The notes: generated by a model from the sequence alone, not told the origin. DNA of 64,000 nucleotides from CAYNRE01 sp964399535 (GCA_964399535.1 CAYNRE010000076.1:124001-188000), one strand, 5' to 3'. Shown: positions 34,696-44,116, counted from the first letter of the stretch. Made by a program: numbers and translations.

Positions 34696-35472
34696 CTAAG
34701 CCGCCTTTTCCTGGGATCCCGCTCGCAGCTTGGGCGAGAGGTAGGAGTTGAGTTTCTGTTCGATCACCCGGGGGTTCTCGCCCGACTGGATCCCCAAGAT
34801 GCCCACCAGGATGACCTCCATGGCCTCGATCTCGATCTTGTTGTAGTAACCCAGCTTTTCGGCGAAGGGGAGCGTGAGCAGATTTGAGAGGATGGCCCCG
34901 TACAGGGTAGTGATCAGGGCCACGGCCATGCCCGGGCCGATGGCGTCGGGGTCGGACATGTTGCCGAGCATGATGATCAGCCCCAGCAGGGTGCCGATCA
35001 TGCCGAAGGCCGGGGCGAATCGCCCCAACGCGTCGATCACGGCCTTGCCATCTTTGTGCCGGCTGTTGGTGGCATCCATCTCGCAACGCAGGATCGACTC
35101 GATCACCTCGGGCTGGGTGCCGTCGACCGCCATTTGAATGCCCACCGCGATGAACGGGTTGTCGATCTCTTCCAGCTTGGCTTCCAACGCCAGGAGGCCG
35201 TCGCGGCGGGCGGTTTCGGCCAGGCGGACCAGCGTTTCGATCAGTTCGGGAACATTGGGGGCCTTGTTGAAAAAGGCCTTGAGCATCACCTTGGGAAAGC
35301 CCATCACGTTTTTGAGCGGGTACGACATGAGCATGGCCGAGACGGCGCCGCCGAACACGCAGACCATCGATGCCGTGTCGTAAAAAACCGTGAAGCTGGA
35401 GCCGGCGGCGATTACCGAGTAGCCCAGCGCCACCACGCCCATTAGAATTCCGACCAGGGATGCGATTTCCAT
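34696..35472 (-). CDS. motA: Flagellar motor stator protein MotA
   Basis: 258 residues with four membrane helices: ASLVGILMGVVALGYSVIAA and FGGAVSAMLMSYPL near the N-terminus, and the pair GMIGTLLGLIIMLGNM and GMAVALITTLYGAILSNLL towards the C-terminus. The cytoplasmic loop between them carries the charged region that touches FliG. PAFGMIGTLLGL holds the conserved Pro at the ion path. It follows flbD by 43 bases, the usual order flgE-flbD-motA-motB. Confidence 0.95.
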   Translation of the reverse strand: MEIASLVGILMGVVALGYSVIAAGSSFTVFYDTASMVCVFGGAVSAMLMSYPLKNVMGFPKVMLKAFFNKAPNVPELIETLVRLAETARRDGLLALEAKLEEIDNPFIAVGIQMAVDGTQPEVIESILRCEMDATNSRHKDGKAVIDALGRFAPAFGMIGTLLGLIIMLGNMSDPDAIGPGMAVALITTLYGAILSNLLTLPFAEKLGYYNKIEIEAMEVILVGILGIQSGENPRVIEQKLNSYLSPKLRAGSQEKAA

Positions 35473-35515
35473 TGCCGCTCTACCCTTGCCCCCAGGGGCG
35501 CTAGATCAAAGTCGC

Positions 35516-35737
35516 TCAGCCGGCCACGCGGTGAACTTCGGCCGGCACGGCGGGCCAGAGATGCTTGCCGCGCTGATAGTCCACGGTCCGCTGGAGCACC
35601 ACTTCCATCGGTTCGCGCACCACCAGCCGTTCGCCGCCAACCAGCGTAATAAACGTGTCGGGGCGCTCTTCCACGGTGCGGATCAGCTCGGCGTTAAGCA
35701 CAAAGGGCTCTCCGCCAAGCCGGGTCAATCGAATCAT
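35516..35737 (-). CDS. flbD: Flagellar FlbD family protein
   Basis: 73 residues from ATG 35737, six bases after GGAGGG; the frame is open further up but without support. The protein starts MIRLTRLGGEPFVLNAELIR and continues with TFITLVGGERLVVREPMEVV, the characteristic FlbD (small beta-rich) family. It is almost always found between flgE and motA; its function is poorly known (not the Caulobacter sigma-54 activator of the same name). Confidence 0.92.
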   Translation of the reverse strand: MIRLTRLGGEPFVLNAELIRTVEERPDTFITLVGGERLVVREPMEVVLQRTVDYQRGKHLWPAVPAEVHRVAG

Positions 35738-35797
35738 CGAAATCCCTCCGCCCGGCCCATGGCAGCACACCTCCGGGCCAGGCTTGTCACCACTCGA

Positions 35798-38227
35798 CTA
35801 ACGACGCAGATTGAGCAACTCGTCGAGCAACTGCTGCGCGGCCGTAATCACCCGGGTGTTTCCACGGTACTGGGTCGAGGCCAGGATCAGATCGATCAGG
35901 TTCTTACTCAGATCGGTATTGGACAATTCGACCGCCCCGGCGATCAGGCTGCCGATGCCCTGCTCACCCGGGTTGCCTTCGACCGGCAAACCCGAGTTCA
36001 CGCCCGGACCAAACGCGTTTTCACCCTGCTGAACCAGACCGCCCGGGTTGGCGAAGCGGGCCAGGCGAATTTGTCCCAGGTCGCGCTGGGCACCGTTGTC
36101 GAACACGCCGCGGATTTTGCCATCCTCGCCCACGATAAAGCTGGTGAGCTGACCTGGCGGAAAGCCGTCGGTTCGCGGCGCCGAGAGGGTGTTGCGGTCG
36201 GTCGCCAGGCCGGTCACCTGGCTGAAATCGAGTTGCACGTTCAGCGGGCTCGTGGCCGGAAAACCCTCGCGAAAGATCGAAACCTGTAGGTTGTCGCTTT
36301 GCTCGGTCGAGAGCCGGCCCGAACCGTCGAAGCGAACCAACCCGGTACCGACGTTGATCTGGTTGGTTCCCGAGAGACTGTTGTCGGCCGAGTCGGCGTA
36401 CCAGCGGTAAACCGTTTCGGTCGAAGAGCGGCTTTCGAGCACCACGCTCAGGCGAACGCTGAGTTTCTGACCGAGCGAGTCCACCACTTGAAAGGTGGTT
36501 AGCGCCCCGGCCCCCTCGCCGGATTGCACCGAGCTGAACCCCAGATCGACATTGCCGACAACGGTCTGGTTGAAGCTATCGTTGGGAATCTGCACGGCCG
36601 TGTAACTGCCGTTGTTGCTCACCACGCGGAGCCGGCCATTGGCCACCCCCACGCCCGGCGGCAAGCTGGTCGGCGTATCGCTGGGCACGTCGCTCGTGGT
36701 AACCAAGCCCAGCGACTCGTTCATGAAGGTGATCAGGTCCTGGACCGTGCTCGTGCTGGCCACTTCGAACGATTTGGTGGCCACCAGCGGCTTGGAGGTT
36801 CCGGTACCCTTGCGGGCCTGAAAGTTCAGGTCGCCCACTTCGAACATATTCGTATAGGTGCCGTCGGTCTGGCGGCGGAGCACGTCGGTAAGCAGCGTGT
36901 TGGCGTTGATCGCCGGACCATCGAGATCGAGGGCTTTGTTCCCGGTAATCGCTGAGTCTTGCGCCGAATCGGTGAAGGTCTGATTGGCAAGGTTGTTGGG
37001 AATCTCGGCGATCAGCCGGAAATCGTTGGGAAAGCCGACCCGGTTGCGATAGATTCGCCGCCCGACCCACTGCCCCGAAGTGTCGACCGGTAAATCGGAC
37101 AACTGCACGCGGGCCCCGTTCACATTCGGCTGGCTGTCGGCCGCGATGGGCCGGCTCTCGGTGCCGTTGGGCGTGGCCAGCCCGCCCCCCAGCGTGTCGG
37201 TATAAGTGACGTAGTAGGTGTACTGCCCCAGCAGCGTGCTGGTATCAAGCGTGGCCCCCGCGGCGCCGGTCGCCGCGTTGTCGGTGAAGCTGGTCGTGGT
37301 GTTGTCCGGGATCGTGGCCAGCAGCTTGAAGGTGGTTCCGCCGTTGTCGGTGCGATAGATGCGGCGCTGGGTATAGGTGCCGGCCGGCGCTGTCGGAAGA
37401 CCGGTGAGCTGCACCGAATTCTGCCCCGCCCCCACGGTCACCGAAACCGCGGTCGTGGCCTGGCTCTCGGTGGCCGGCGTAATACCGTTGGAATCGACGA
37501 ATACCACGCGGTACTCGTACACCTCGCCCGGATTCATGGCGCCGGCACCCGCCGCGCCTGTGGCCGCGACTGTGTTGGCCGGCACCGGCGCCGTACCGGC
37601 GTCGGGGGCGGTTTCCGGGGCCGAGAAAGAGGCGTCGCCGAGCACGGCGCTTTGCAGGATCTCGGCCTGGGAACCGATGTCGCCCGTGGGGGAAAGGTTG
37701 CCCGTCAGGGTCACTTCGGTGGTCGCCTGGGCAACCAGCACGTTGCCCAAGGGAATGGTGATGGGGGACAGGTCGGCTTCCTGAATCTGAAAGTTCTCGT
37801 CGACCCCGTAACCCAGCAGGCGGTCGCCGGTGGAATTGACCAACTGGTTCTGTCCGTTGAGCTCGAAGACGCCGTTGCGGGAGTAGCGCTTCTCGCCCTG
37901 CGGCCCCTGGATCACAAAGAACCCTTCCCCCTGGATCGCGAAGTCGGTGTCGTTGGCGCTAATTTGAATGGTGCCCTGGGCGAAGTTGGGGCTGATGGCG
38001 GCCACCTGCACACCCAACCCGGTCTGACGAGGATTGGTACCGCCATTGGTTTCCGAGGGGGCGGATCCCAGGCTCAGCGTTTGCAAAAACTGCGTTGAAA
38101 AGACCACGTCCGAGGCTTTGAAGCCCACCGTGTTCGCGTTGGCGATGTTGTTGCCGACCACGTCGATCGTGGTTTCGGCCGAACTCAGGCCCGTAACGGC
38201 CGTGCTCAAGACGCTGGAAAGACCCAT
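35798..38227 (-). CDS. flgE: Flagellar hook protein FlgE with inserted duplicated domains
   Basis: 809 residues, about twice the usual size. ATG 38227 follows GAGAGGGG. Conserved rod-type N-terminus (TAVTGLSSAETTIDVVGNN, IANANTVGFKAS), FFVIQGPQGEKRYSRNGVF, and C-terminus (VELSNTDLSKNLIDLILAST, YRGNTRVITAAQQLLDELLN) are present. Between about residues 225 and 435 lie two tandem, similar segments: each has an extended strand with a Tyr-x-Tyr pair (YEYRVVFVDSNGITPATES; YTYYVTYTDTLGGGLATPNG), then RRIYR, a short gap, L(L/I)A.IP(D/N)N and a final T(S/F)TD. They look like beta-sandwich (fibronectin III-like) modules on the hook surface. Polymerises into the hook via the FlgD cap. Confidence 0.94.
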   Translation of the reverse strand: MGLSSVLSTAVTGLSSAETTIDVVGNNIANANTVGFKASDVVFSTQFLQTLSLGSAPSETNGGTNPRQTGLGVQVAAISPNFAQGTIQISANDTDFAIQGEGFFVIQGPQGEKRYSRNGVFELNGQNQLVNSTGDRLLGYGVDENFQIQEADLSPITIPLGNVLVAQATTEVTLTGNLSPTGDIGSQAEILQSAVLGDASFSAPETAPDAGTAPVPANTVAATGAAGAGAMNPGEVYEYRVVFVDSNGITPATESQATTAVSVTVGAGQNSVQLTGLPTAPAGTYTQRRIYRTDNGGTTFKLLATIPDNTTTSFTDNAATGAAGATLDTSTLLGQYTYYVTYTDTLGGGLATPNGTESRPIAADSQPNVNGARVQLSDLPVDTSGQWVGRRIYRNRVGFPNDFRLIAEIPNNLANQTFTDSAQDSAITGNKALDLDGPAINANTLLTDVLRRQTDGTYTNMFEVGDLNFQARKGTGTSKPLVATKSFEVASTSTVQDLITFMNESLGLVTTSDVPSDTPTSLPPGVGVANGRLRVVSNNGSYTAVQIPNDSFNQTVVGNVDLGFSSVQSGEGAGALTTFQVVDSLGQKLSVRLSVVLESRSSTETVYRWYADSADNSLSGTNQINVGTGLVRFDGSGRLSTEQSDNLQVSIFREGFPATSPLNVQLDFSQVTGLATDRNTLSAPRTDGFPPGQLTSFIVGEDGKIRGVFDNGAQRDLGQIRLARFANPGGLVQQGENAFGPGVNSGLPVEGNPGEQGIGSLIAGAVELSNTDLSKNLIDLILASTQYRGNTRVITAAQQLLDELLNLRR

Positions 38228-38359
38228 GACACTGCCCCTCTCTGCGAAATTCCGTTCGATTGTGAATGGTCGCCCGGACACCCCCCGGCTGGACCTGGCC
38301 GCCAAGACTTGCGTCCGGCTCGTTCTCAAGCGTCGCGGGTGCTGGCGGACTGGTGAAAC

Positions 38360-38374
38360 AGGCCATCATGGCCT
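38360..38374. repeat. 15-bp odd palindrome in the flgD-flgE gap
   Basis: AGGCCATCATGGCCT is symmetric around its central base. Lies in the 214-base gap between flgD (upstream) and flgE. Could be an operator or a weak hairpin at the flgD 3' end. Confidence 0.4.
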
Positions 38375-38402
38375 ACTTCAGCCAGAGCCAAGCTCGCAGC
38401 CC

Positions 38403-38417
38403 GTTGAAACTTTCAAC
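38403..38417. repeat. Second 15-bp odd palindrome in the flgD-flgE gap
   Basis: GTTGAAACTTTCAAC is symmetric around its central base, 28 bases from the first palindrome and with a different sequence. Just after the flgD stop in transcription order. Function unknown. Confidence 0.4.
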
Positions 38418-38441
38418 CGGCCGCTCGTACTCCGCGGTTGG

Positions 38442-38864
38442 TCAACTGTCGCTCAGTACCTCGGCCACGTTCTTTAGGCTCACGCTTTGCGACCCGATGA
38501 TCAGTCGCGGCTGGCCTTCGCGAATCGAAACTTTTTCGACCCGCCCGACGACCGAACTTCCCGCGTCGTCCAGGCCCTGGATTTGCTTGCCGATCAGCCC
38601 CGCGGCGCTGCTTACGTTTTCGCCAAGCGAGAGCGATTCCAGCGTTTCGTTGAGCTTATTCGAGGCGGCAATGTCCTTGATTTGGCTCAATTGGGTTAGT
38701 AGCTGTTGATTATCGGCCGGCTGCAGCGGGTCCTGGTTCTGCAGTTCGGTAATGAGCAGCTTGAGAAACTGCTCGACGTCGAGACGTTGAAACGCATCGG
38801 TCGCGGTCGCGCTTTTCGCGGCGTCTTGCCCCGACCCGGTCGAGCCGATTCCTGAAGTAGCCAT
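38442..38864 (-). CDS. flgD: Flagellar hook cap protein FlgD, short form
   Basis: 140 residues, against about 220-230 in enterics. ATG 38864 has AGGAG nine bases upstream. The conserved N-terminal part is clear: FLKLLITELQNQDPLQPADN, LSQIKDIAASNKLNETL. It is followed by a tudor-like beta segment (AAGLIGKQIQGLDDAGSS, GRVEKVSIREGQPRLIIGSQ). The FlgD fibronectin-like domain that makes up the rest of longer homologues is missing. It should cap the growing hook. Confidence 0.92.
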   Translation of the reverse strand: MATSGIGSTGSGQDAAKSATATDAFQRLDVEQFLKLLITELQNQDPLQPADNQQLLTQLSQIKDIAASNKLNETLESLSLGENVSSAAGLIGKQIQGLDDAGSSVVGRVEKVSIREGQPRLIIGSQSVSLKNVAEVLSDS

Positions 38865-38926
38865 GGGTTTTCGCTCCTGAAGTTGAATTGGTTTCTGCGC
38901 TGGGCAAGCAGCCCGAGACCCGCCGC

Positions 38927-40801
38927 TTAAATCACCACGTCCAGATTCGTCGCACCACCACCTCGGCGCGGAGCGGGCGCAGGCTCGGGGGCCGAGGCCA
39001 AGGCCCCCTGGCGGCGCCGACCACGGCCGCCGGTGCCTCCCTCTGGATCGTCCCGCGTCCAGTCGGTCGCGCTTCTGTCTTGCCGGTCGGACAGGCCTTG
39101 TCGCGAATGGTCCATCACGTCGACTTCAAAACGCTCCAGCCGGATCTGATGTTCGCCCAGCCGCTCGCGCAACGCGCCGGCGTTGTCCAGTAGCGCCGCC
39201 TGCGCCACCGGTGTCTCGGCCTCGAGCCGGGCATGCATTTTCCCATCGTGTATCTGGATCTCGATGCGTACCGAGCCCAACTCGGGTGGGCTGAGGCGAA
39301 GCCGGAGCGGGCTGCCCCGATCGAGTGCCACCTCGAACGCCCGAGCTACGCGCTGTACCAGCCGCACCCGGTCTGCCTCGCGCCAGCCGTGCGCCCCGGG
39401 GACCGAGCCTGGGGCCGGAACGCCGCCATTCGCCGAGCCATTCGACTCGCCTGCGGCGCGGCCGATCCAGCCCAAGGGTGCCGGGGCGTTTGTGGCGGCG
39501 GAGCTCGAGGCGGCATCCGCGGGGCCAGCCGTGGAACGCGTTGAGTCGGCCGCGACCGGCGGAACGGTTTGAACCTGGGCCGGCGATGGCTGGTCGGTTC
39601 GCGGGCCAGCAGCGACTAATTCGTCGGTGCCGGTGCCAGACGACCCGGGCGCCGTGGAATCAAGGGCTGGGCCAACCGTTGTCGTGGATGCCGTCCGGGT
39701 GGCCGGCGAGCGCTTGGCCCCTACCGTCGCCCGGGCAGCATCGGTCGATGGTCCTGCCGCTCGAGAATCACGCGGTGCCTGCTCGCCTTCGATACGATCT
39801 GGTTGTTGACCGGTCGCTTCCGCCGAGTGAATCACGGGTTCGCCAGCCTCCGGTAGCTTACTGGAATCGCTTCCGGCGGTGCCCACCTTTACGCCGGCCG
39901 CCTCGCTGTTAGCTTCGAGCAAAGCTGGGCCCGCGGCCAGTTCGGCAGCCGGTTCGGCAGCCGATTCGCCCGGCAGCCCGGCTGTATCGGTCGGCCGGCT
40001 ATTGAGCACCAACTGCTGCGAAGTGGCTTCCTCCGGGGCAGCCTCGGCGCTGGCGGCCGCTACCTGGGTAGTGACCTGCGACACGCGTTTCGCTTCTTCG
40101 CCCGAGCGAAGCGCCGCGGGCTCGGTGCCCGCCGGCTGAGTCGTTTTCGAGTGATTCGCGCCTGGGTTCGATCCGGTTGCGGCGTTCGCGGCCGATCGAG
40201 TCGATCGAACCGCCGCGCGGTGCCCCGGGGAGATTTTTTCCGCGTCGACCGCAAGGTCCGTGGCGTTGGTCAGCGGTTTGCCGGTCGCGGTGGCAACCTT
40301 CCCGGAGGGTTCCGGCGTCTGCGGCGTCGCGGCTCCGGCGGCCGAGGCCACCGCGGGGTCGGCGGCCACCGTGGCGCTGATCGTGGCGGTGAGCGACTCA
40401 GCCGCGGCAGCCGATTCGGGCGAGATCGTCACGTCGTCCTGGGCTTCTTCCGGCAGCGGCTCGGCGCCGTCGCCCGCGCTGGAATCGTCGACCACCTCGG
40501 TGGCTGGCGTCCGCTCGGGCGGGGTGGCCGATTGGTCCGAGGGCGAACCCTCTCCGGAATCGGAACGCCGAGGCCGGGATTCGCCCGAGCCCTCTTTCGG
40601 CGGCGACGCGGACGAGGCGGGCGAAGGTGCGGGGGCCGGCGCGACCGGCGTCGACGAGACAGGGGGCGAAACGGGGTCGGGCACCCGGGCCCGGTCGAGC
40701 GACTCGCGGAACCCACTCTGGCCGGCAGCCGGGGGCGCCGCCGCCGGCTCGCGCAGCGAGATCGGTACCGAGGGCAGGTCGAATCGTATGGGCAAGGCCA
40801 T
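38927..40801 (-). CDS. fliK: Flagellar hook-length control protein FliK
   Basis: 624 residues. The first 480 or so are low-complexity, rich in Ala, Pro, Ser, Glu and Thr, as expected for the extended ruler part. The C-terminal 120 residues hold the Flg_hook domain: AFEVALDRGSPLRLRLSPPE, LGSVRIEIQIHDGKMHARLE, NAGALRERLGEHQIRLERFE. This domain signals FlhB to switch export specificity when the hook has reached length. The ruler is longer than in enterics (about 400 residues in all), which may go with the enlarged hook subunit. AGGAGG precedes ATG 40801. Confidence 0.88.
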   Translation of the reverse strand: MALPIRFDLPSVPISLREPAAAPPAAGQSGFRESLDRARVPDPVSPPVSSTPVAPAPAPSPASSASPPKEGSGESRPRRSDSGEGSPSDQSATPPERTPATEVVDDSSAGDGAEPLPEEAQDDVTISPESAAAAESLTATISATVAADPAVASAAGAATPQTPEPSGKVATATGKPLTNATDLAVDAEKISPGHRAAVRSTRSAANAATGSNPGANHSKTTQPAGTEPAALRSGEEAKRVSQVTTQVAAASAEAAPEEATSQQLVLNSRPTDTAGLPGESAAEPAAELAAGPALLEANSEAAGVKVGTAGSDSSKLPEAGEPVIHSAEATGQQPDRIEGEQAPRDSRAAGPSTDAARATVGAKRSPATRTASTTTVGPALDSTAPGSSGTGTDELVAAGPRTDQPSPAQVQTVPPVAADSTRSTAGPADAASSSAATNAPAPLGWIGRAAGESNGSANGGVPAPGSVPGAHGWREADRVRLVQRVARAFEVALDRGSPLRLRLSPPELGSVRIEIQIHDGKMHARLEAETPVAQAALLDNAGALRERLGEHQIRLERFEVDVMDHSRQGLSDRQDRSATDWTRDDPEGGTGGRGRRRQGALASAPEPAPAPRRGGGATNLDVVI

Positions 40802-40813
40802 CGGTGTGTCCTC

Positions 40814-41506
40814 CTAGGGGTTCGATCGTTGTGGCTGCCGAAGCCGGTCTTGCGTCTGGCCGATTGTGTCGACCAGTGGCTGCCCCTTGCGCATCAGCCG
40901 GAGGATTTCGTCCAACTGCTTGGCTTCTTCTTCCGTCTTGAACTCGCTGACGATCTTGGTGCGCTTCGTGGCGGTCATGGTTGCCAGGATCGAGACTACG
41001 TCGTTCATCTCGCCCTTTTCGATCATTTGCAGCAGTTGGTCCTTGGCCTGCCGCGGCTTGAGATTGGCGATGATCGAACGCACGTTCTCTTCACCTTGTG
41101 CCACGGCCCCCTCGCGCATTTCCCGAAGTTTCTTCTCGAAATCGACGCGAGCGGCGTCGAAGTCCTGTTTTTCCTGCAGCAGCGCCAAGGTCTTGGCATC
41201 GAGCACATCGAGCCCTTTGCGCAAGGCTTGTTCCTTGAGTTCCAGATCGCGCTGTTTGGCGGCGCGGGCCGCGGCCACGTCTTCCAGAGACACCTGCGTA
41301 ATCGCCTCGGCCTGGGCGGCGGCGCGGCTGGCCTGGTCGGCCGAAACCATTTCGGTCCCTTGGATGATCGCCAAGACCTGGCCGCAGCGCTGTGCATTCA
41401 ACTGGCCGGTGCCGAACAGGTAGCCCGCCACGATGAGCTGCGATACCAGCGAGGCCAGGGCGAAGTACGCCAGCCACAAACCCAGGGCGCTCAGTAGTTT
41501 TCCCAT
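40814..41506 (-). CDS. MotE-like membrane/coiled-coil flagellar protein
   Basis: 230 residues. One N-terminal membrane helix (LGLWLAYFALASLVSQLIVA), then a long coiled coil (about residues 55-140) and a C-terminal helical part resembling the N-terminal domain of MgtE: SIIANLKPRQAKDQLLQMIE, MNDVVSILATMTATKRTKIV. This architecture, between fliJ and fliK, is that of MotE-type proteins, described elsewhere as stator chaperones. Function here is inferred from layout only. Confidence 0.75.
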   Translation of the reverse strand: MGKLLSALGLWLAYFALASLVSQLIVAGYLFGTGQLNAQRCGQVLAIIQGTEMVSADQASRAAAQAEAITQVSLEDVAAARAAKQRDLELKEQALRKGLDVLDAKTLALLQEKQDFDAARVDFEKKLREMREGAVAQGEENVRSIIANLKPRQAKDQLLQMIEKGEMNDVVSILATMTATKRTKIVSEFKTEEEAKQLDEILRLMRKGQPLVDTIGQTQDRLRQPQRSNP

Positions 41507-41521
41507 ACTCGCGTCGTCCGT

Positions 41522-41962
41522 TTACTCTTGCCGCAGCCAGCGTTGCGAAGCGACTTCGTCGAGCGCCGCGATTGCGCGACGCTCTTCTTCCGCGCGAAAG
41601 TTCTGGACCTGGTTTTCCCGCAGCCGCTCCAGGACCCGCACGTCGCGATCGGCCTGCACGAGCGCCTCGCGGCGGCGCTCGATTTCGTTTTCGAGCGCCT
41701 GGGCTTGTTGGCGCAGTCCAGCCTGTTGGGCCTTGAGCAGCAGCCGAAACCGCTCGGTATCGAGCAGCCGGTCGACGTCGAGCGCGCCGACCGCCGCGCG
41801 GCCGCTACCGCTCAGCGCGTGCAACTCGTCGTCGAGCGCCGCGAGCTGCCGGCCGAGCACTTCCGCGGCCCGCAGCGCTTCGGCCAGACGGCCGCGACGG
41901 TCGTCGCGCACCGACTCGCGTATTCGCAGAAGCGTGGCAAGGCGAAACTGGTATCGGGCCAT
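41522..41962 (-). CDS. fliJ: Flagellar export protein FliJ
   Basis: 146 residues, almost wholly alpha-helical coiled coil. The typical start MARYQFRLATLLRIRESVRD is present, and the length is standard. FliJ acts as the rotor-like stalk of the FliI ATPase ring and recycles export chaperones. It lies 69 bases after fliI, in the usual order fliI-fliJ-(motE-like)-fliK. Confidence 0.9.
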   Translation of the reverse strand: MARYQFRLATLLRIRESVRDDRRGRLAEALRAAEVLGRQLAALDDELHALSGSGRAAVGALDVDRLLDTERFRLLLKAQQAGLRQQAQALENEIERRREALVQADRDVRVLERLRENQVQNFRAEEERRAIAALDEVASQRWLRQE

Positions 41963-42031
41963 GGCTCGTACTGGGCTTTCAGGCTGAATCGCTGGTCGGT
42001 CTGGGGGAATCGGAAGTTCGTCGGCCTGGGG

Positions 42032-43381
42032 TTAGTTCTTAGCCGCCGCGGGGGGGCGCGCCGCGGCCCCCCGGCGCTGCAGGGCTACCTGGGTCAGCCG
42101 CGCTAGCTCGCCCTGAACTGCCGCCAGGCTCGAGGGCTCGTCGATCCGCTGCTGCAGGAACTGGTTGATCTCGGGCAACAGGTCCTGGGCCAGGTCGACC
42201 ATCGGGTTGGCGCCCCGGCGATACGCCCCGATCGAGATCAGATCTTCATGGTCGCGGTAGGCGGCCAGCAGCTCGCGCAGCAGCGTGGCCGCGTCCTGCT
42301 GCTCGCGGCTGGCCACTTCGGGCATCAACCGGCTCAGACTTCCTAATACGTCGATCGCCGGGTAATGTCCGCGCGAGGCCAGCTTGCGGTTGAGCCAGGT
42401 ATGGCCGTCGAGCAAGCCGCGCACCGCGTCGCCGATGGGTTCGTTAGGGTCATCGGCCTCGACCAGCACCGAGTAAAAGGCCGTAATGCTGCCCCGCGCG
42501 CTGCGCCCGGCGCGCTCGACCAGCTTGGGGAGCTGGGCGAAAACGCTGGGGGGGTAGCCGCGCGTGGTCGGGGGCTCGCCGGCCGCCAGCCCAATTTCGC
42601 GCTGGGCCTGGGCAAAGCGGGTCAGCGAGTCCATCACCAACAGCACGTCGCGCGATTGGTCGCGGAAATACTCGGCGATGGCCGTGGCCACCAGAGCCCC
42701 CCGCACCCGCACCACGGGCGGCTGATCGCTCGTCGATACCACCACCACGCTGCGGGCCAGGCCCTCGGGGCCCAGGTCTTCCTCGATGAACCCGCGCACT
42801 TCCCGGCCGCGCTCGCCGATCAGGGCGATCACGTTCACGTCGGCCGCCGTGTAGCGGGCCATCATGCCAAGGGTTACGCTCTTCCCCACGCCCGACCCGG
42901 CGAAGATGCCCATTCGCTGCCCCTTGCCGCAGGTGAGCAGGCCGTCGAGCGCGCGAATGCCCGTGGAAAGCGGCTCGGTAATCCTGGGCCGCTCGATCGG
43001 GGGCGGCGGATCGCGCAGCAGCGGTACGCGCGCCGAAAGGGCTGGCTGCGGGCGGCCGTCGATGACCCGGCCCTGGGCATCGATCACCCGACCCAAGAGC
43101 CCCGCCCCCACGCGAAGCCAACTGGTGGTGCGCCGCAAGCGCACCCGGTCGCCGCGCCGCACGCCATCCAGCTCTTGATGAGGGTAGACCAGCGTCAGTT
43201 CATCGCGAAAGCCGATTACCTCGGCCAACACGGGCGTACCCGCCAGTCGCTCGATCTCGACTAGCGCGCCGACCGGCGCGGGCAAATCGGCGACCGACAC
43301 GGTCGCCCCGACCGTGCGCGCCACGCTGCCGACCAGCCCCGTGGGCAGGATCTGCGGTAATTGGTCGACCAGTTCCAACAT
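42032..43381 (-). CDS. fliI: Flagellar export ATPase FliI
   Basis: 449 residues from ATG 43381 (a TTG at 43447 is less likely). The beta-barrel N-domain is followed by the ATPase core: Walker A FAGSGVGKSVTLG, GERGREVRGFIEEDLG, Walker B DVLLVMDSLTRFAQAQREIG, and GEPPTTRGYPPSVFAQLPKL. The C-terminal helical domain binds export substrates and chaperones. All catalytic residues of the F1-beta-like family appear intact. It is controlled by FliH and FliJ, whose genes flank it. Confidence 0.97.
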   Translation of the reverse strand: MLELVDQLPQILPTGLVGSVARTVGATVSVADLPAPVGALVEIERLAGTPVLAEVIGFRDELTLVYPHQELDGVRRGDRVRLRRTTSWLRVGAGLLGRVIDAQGRVIDGRPQPALSARVPLLRDPPPPIERPRITEPLSTGIRALDGLLTCGKGQRMGIFAGSGVGKSVTLGMMARYTAADVNVIALIGERGREVRGFIEEDLGPEGLARSVVVVSTSDQPPVVRVRGALVATAIAEYFRDQSRDVLLVMDSLTRFAQAQREIGLAAGEPPTTRGYPPSVFAQLPKLVERAGRSARGSITAFYSVLVEADDPNEPIGDAVRGLLDGHTWLNRKLASRGHYPAIDVLGSLSRLMPEVASREQQDAATLLRELLAAYRDHEDLISIGAYRRGANPMVDLAQDLLPEINQFLQQRIDEPSSLAAVQGELARLTQVALQRRGAAARPPAAAKN

Positions 43382-43462
43382 GCCGTCGTACCTGCGTTGG
43401 TTGCTCGAAGGGTCTTCCCGTCGACCGCGCGGCCGCCGGAAAACCAAACGGGGTCGGGGGCG

Positions 43463-44116
43463 TTAGCCCAGTTCTTCCACGATCCGGGCGAGTTGGGTTT
43501 CAATCTGCTGGTCGATCACGCCGTGGGCTGTTTCCACGCGGCAGCCACCCGCGCTCACGGTCGGGTCGCTCACGACCTGGGCGGGGGCCGCCCGCGCCAG
43601 CTCGTCGACAAGCTGCCGAGCCTGCTGCCCCAGGGCGGCGAAGTCGCTGGGGTGCAGCGCCACGCGAAGCTGGGGGCTGCCCGCCGCCAGTCGCAGCGCC
43701 TCGCGGACCAAGTCGAGCGTTATTTCCGGCCGGTGCGATAGCTCGCGGCGAATGATCCTTTCGGCAATCGCCGCCGACAATTCAATCGCCGAACGCTCCC
43801 AGTGAGCCAGCCAGGCCTCGCGTGCCTGGTCGAGTTGTTCGGCCAGGCGTCCCAGCACCGGCGTCAGCGATTTCAATCGTTCGGCTACCCGGGCTTCCAC
43901 CAGCCGGTCCAGCTCGCGCTGGGCGGCGTCGTGCCCGGCCGCTTCGGCCCGCTGGCGCACCGCGTCGGCTTCGCGCTGGGCTTGTTCGACAGCCTGCCGG
44001 GCTCGCACGTGAACCTCGGCCAAGTAGCGCTGGGCCTGCCGGCCCATATCCTCGAAATTGAACGAGGCCGCCTGCGAAGCCCGCTCGGTGTCGGTTGATT
44101 TGATGACCGTGGCCAT
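43463..44116 (-). CDS. fliH: Flagellar export regulator FliH
   Basis: 217 residues. Long helical N-terminal part (ARQAVEQAQREADAVRQRAE), then the FliH/HrpE-like C-domain (IELSAAIAERIIRRELSHRP; LRVALHPSDFAALGQQARQL; GGCRVETAHGVIDQQIETQL). It inhibits FliI and docks it on the C-ring. Between fliG and fliI as expected. Confidence 0.9.
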   Translation of the reverse strand: MATVIKSTDTERASQAASFNFEDMGRQAQRYLAEVHVRARQAVEQAQREADAVRQRAEAAGHDAAQRELDRLVEARVAERLKSLTPVLGRLAEQLDQAREAWLAHWERSAIELSAAIAERIIRRELSHRPEITLDLVREALRLAAGSPQLRVALHPSDFAALGQQARQLVDELARAAPAQVVSDPTVSAGGCRVETAHGVIDQQIETQLARIVEELG

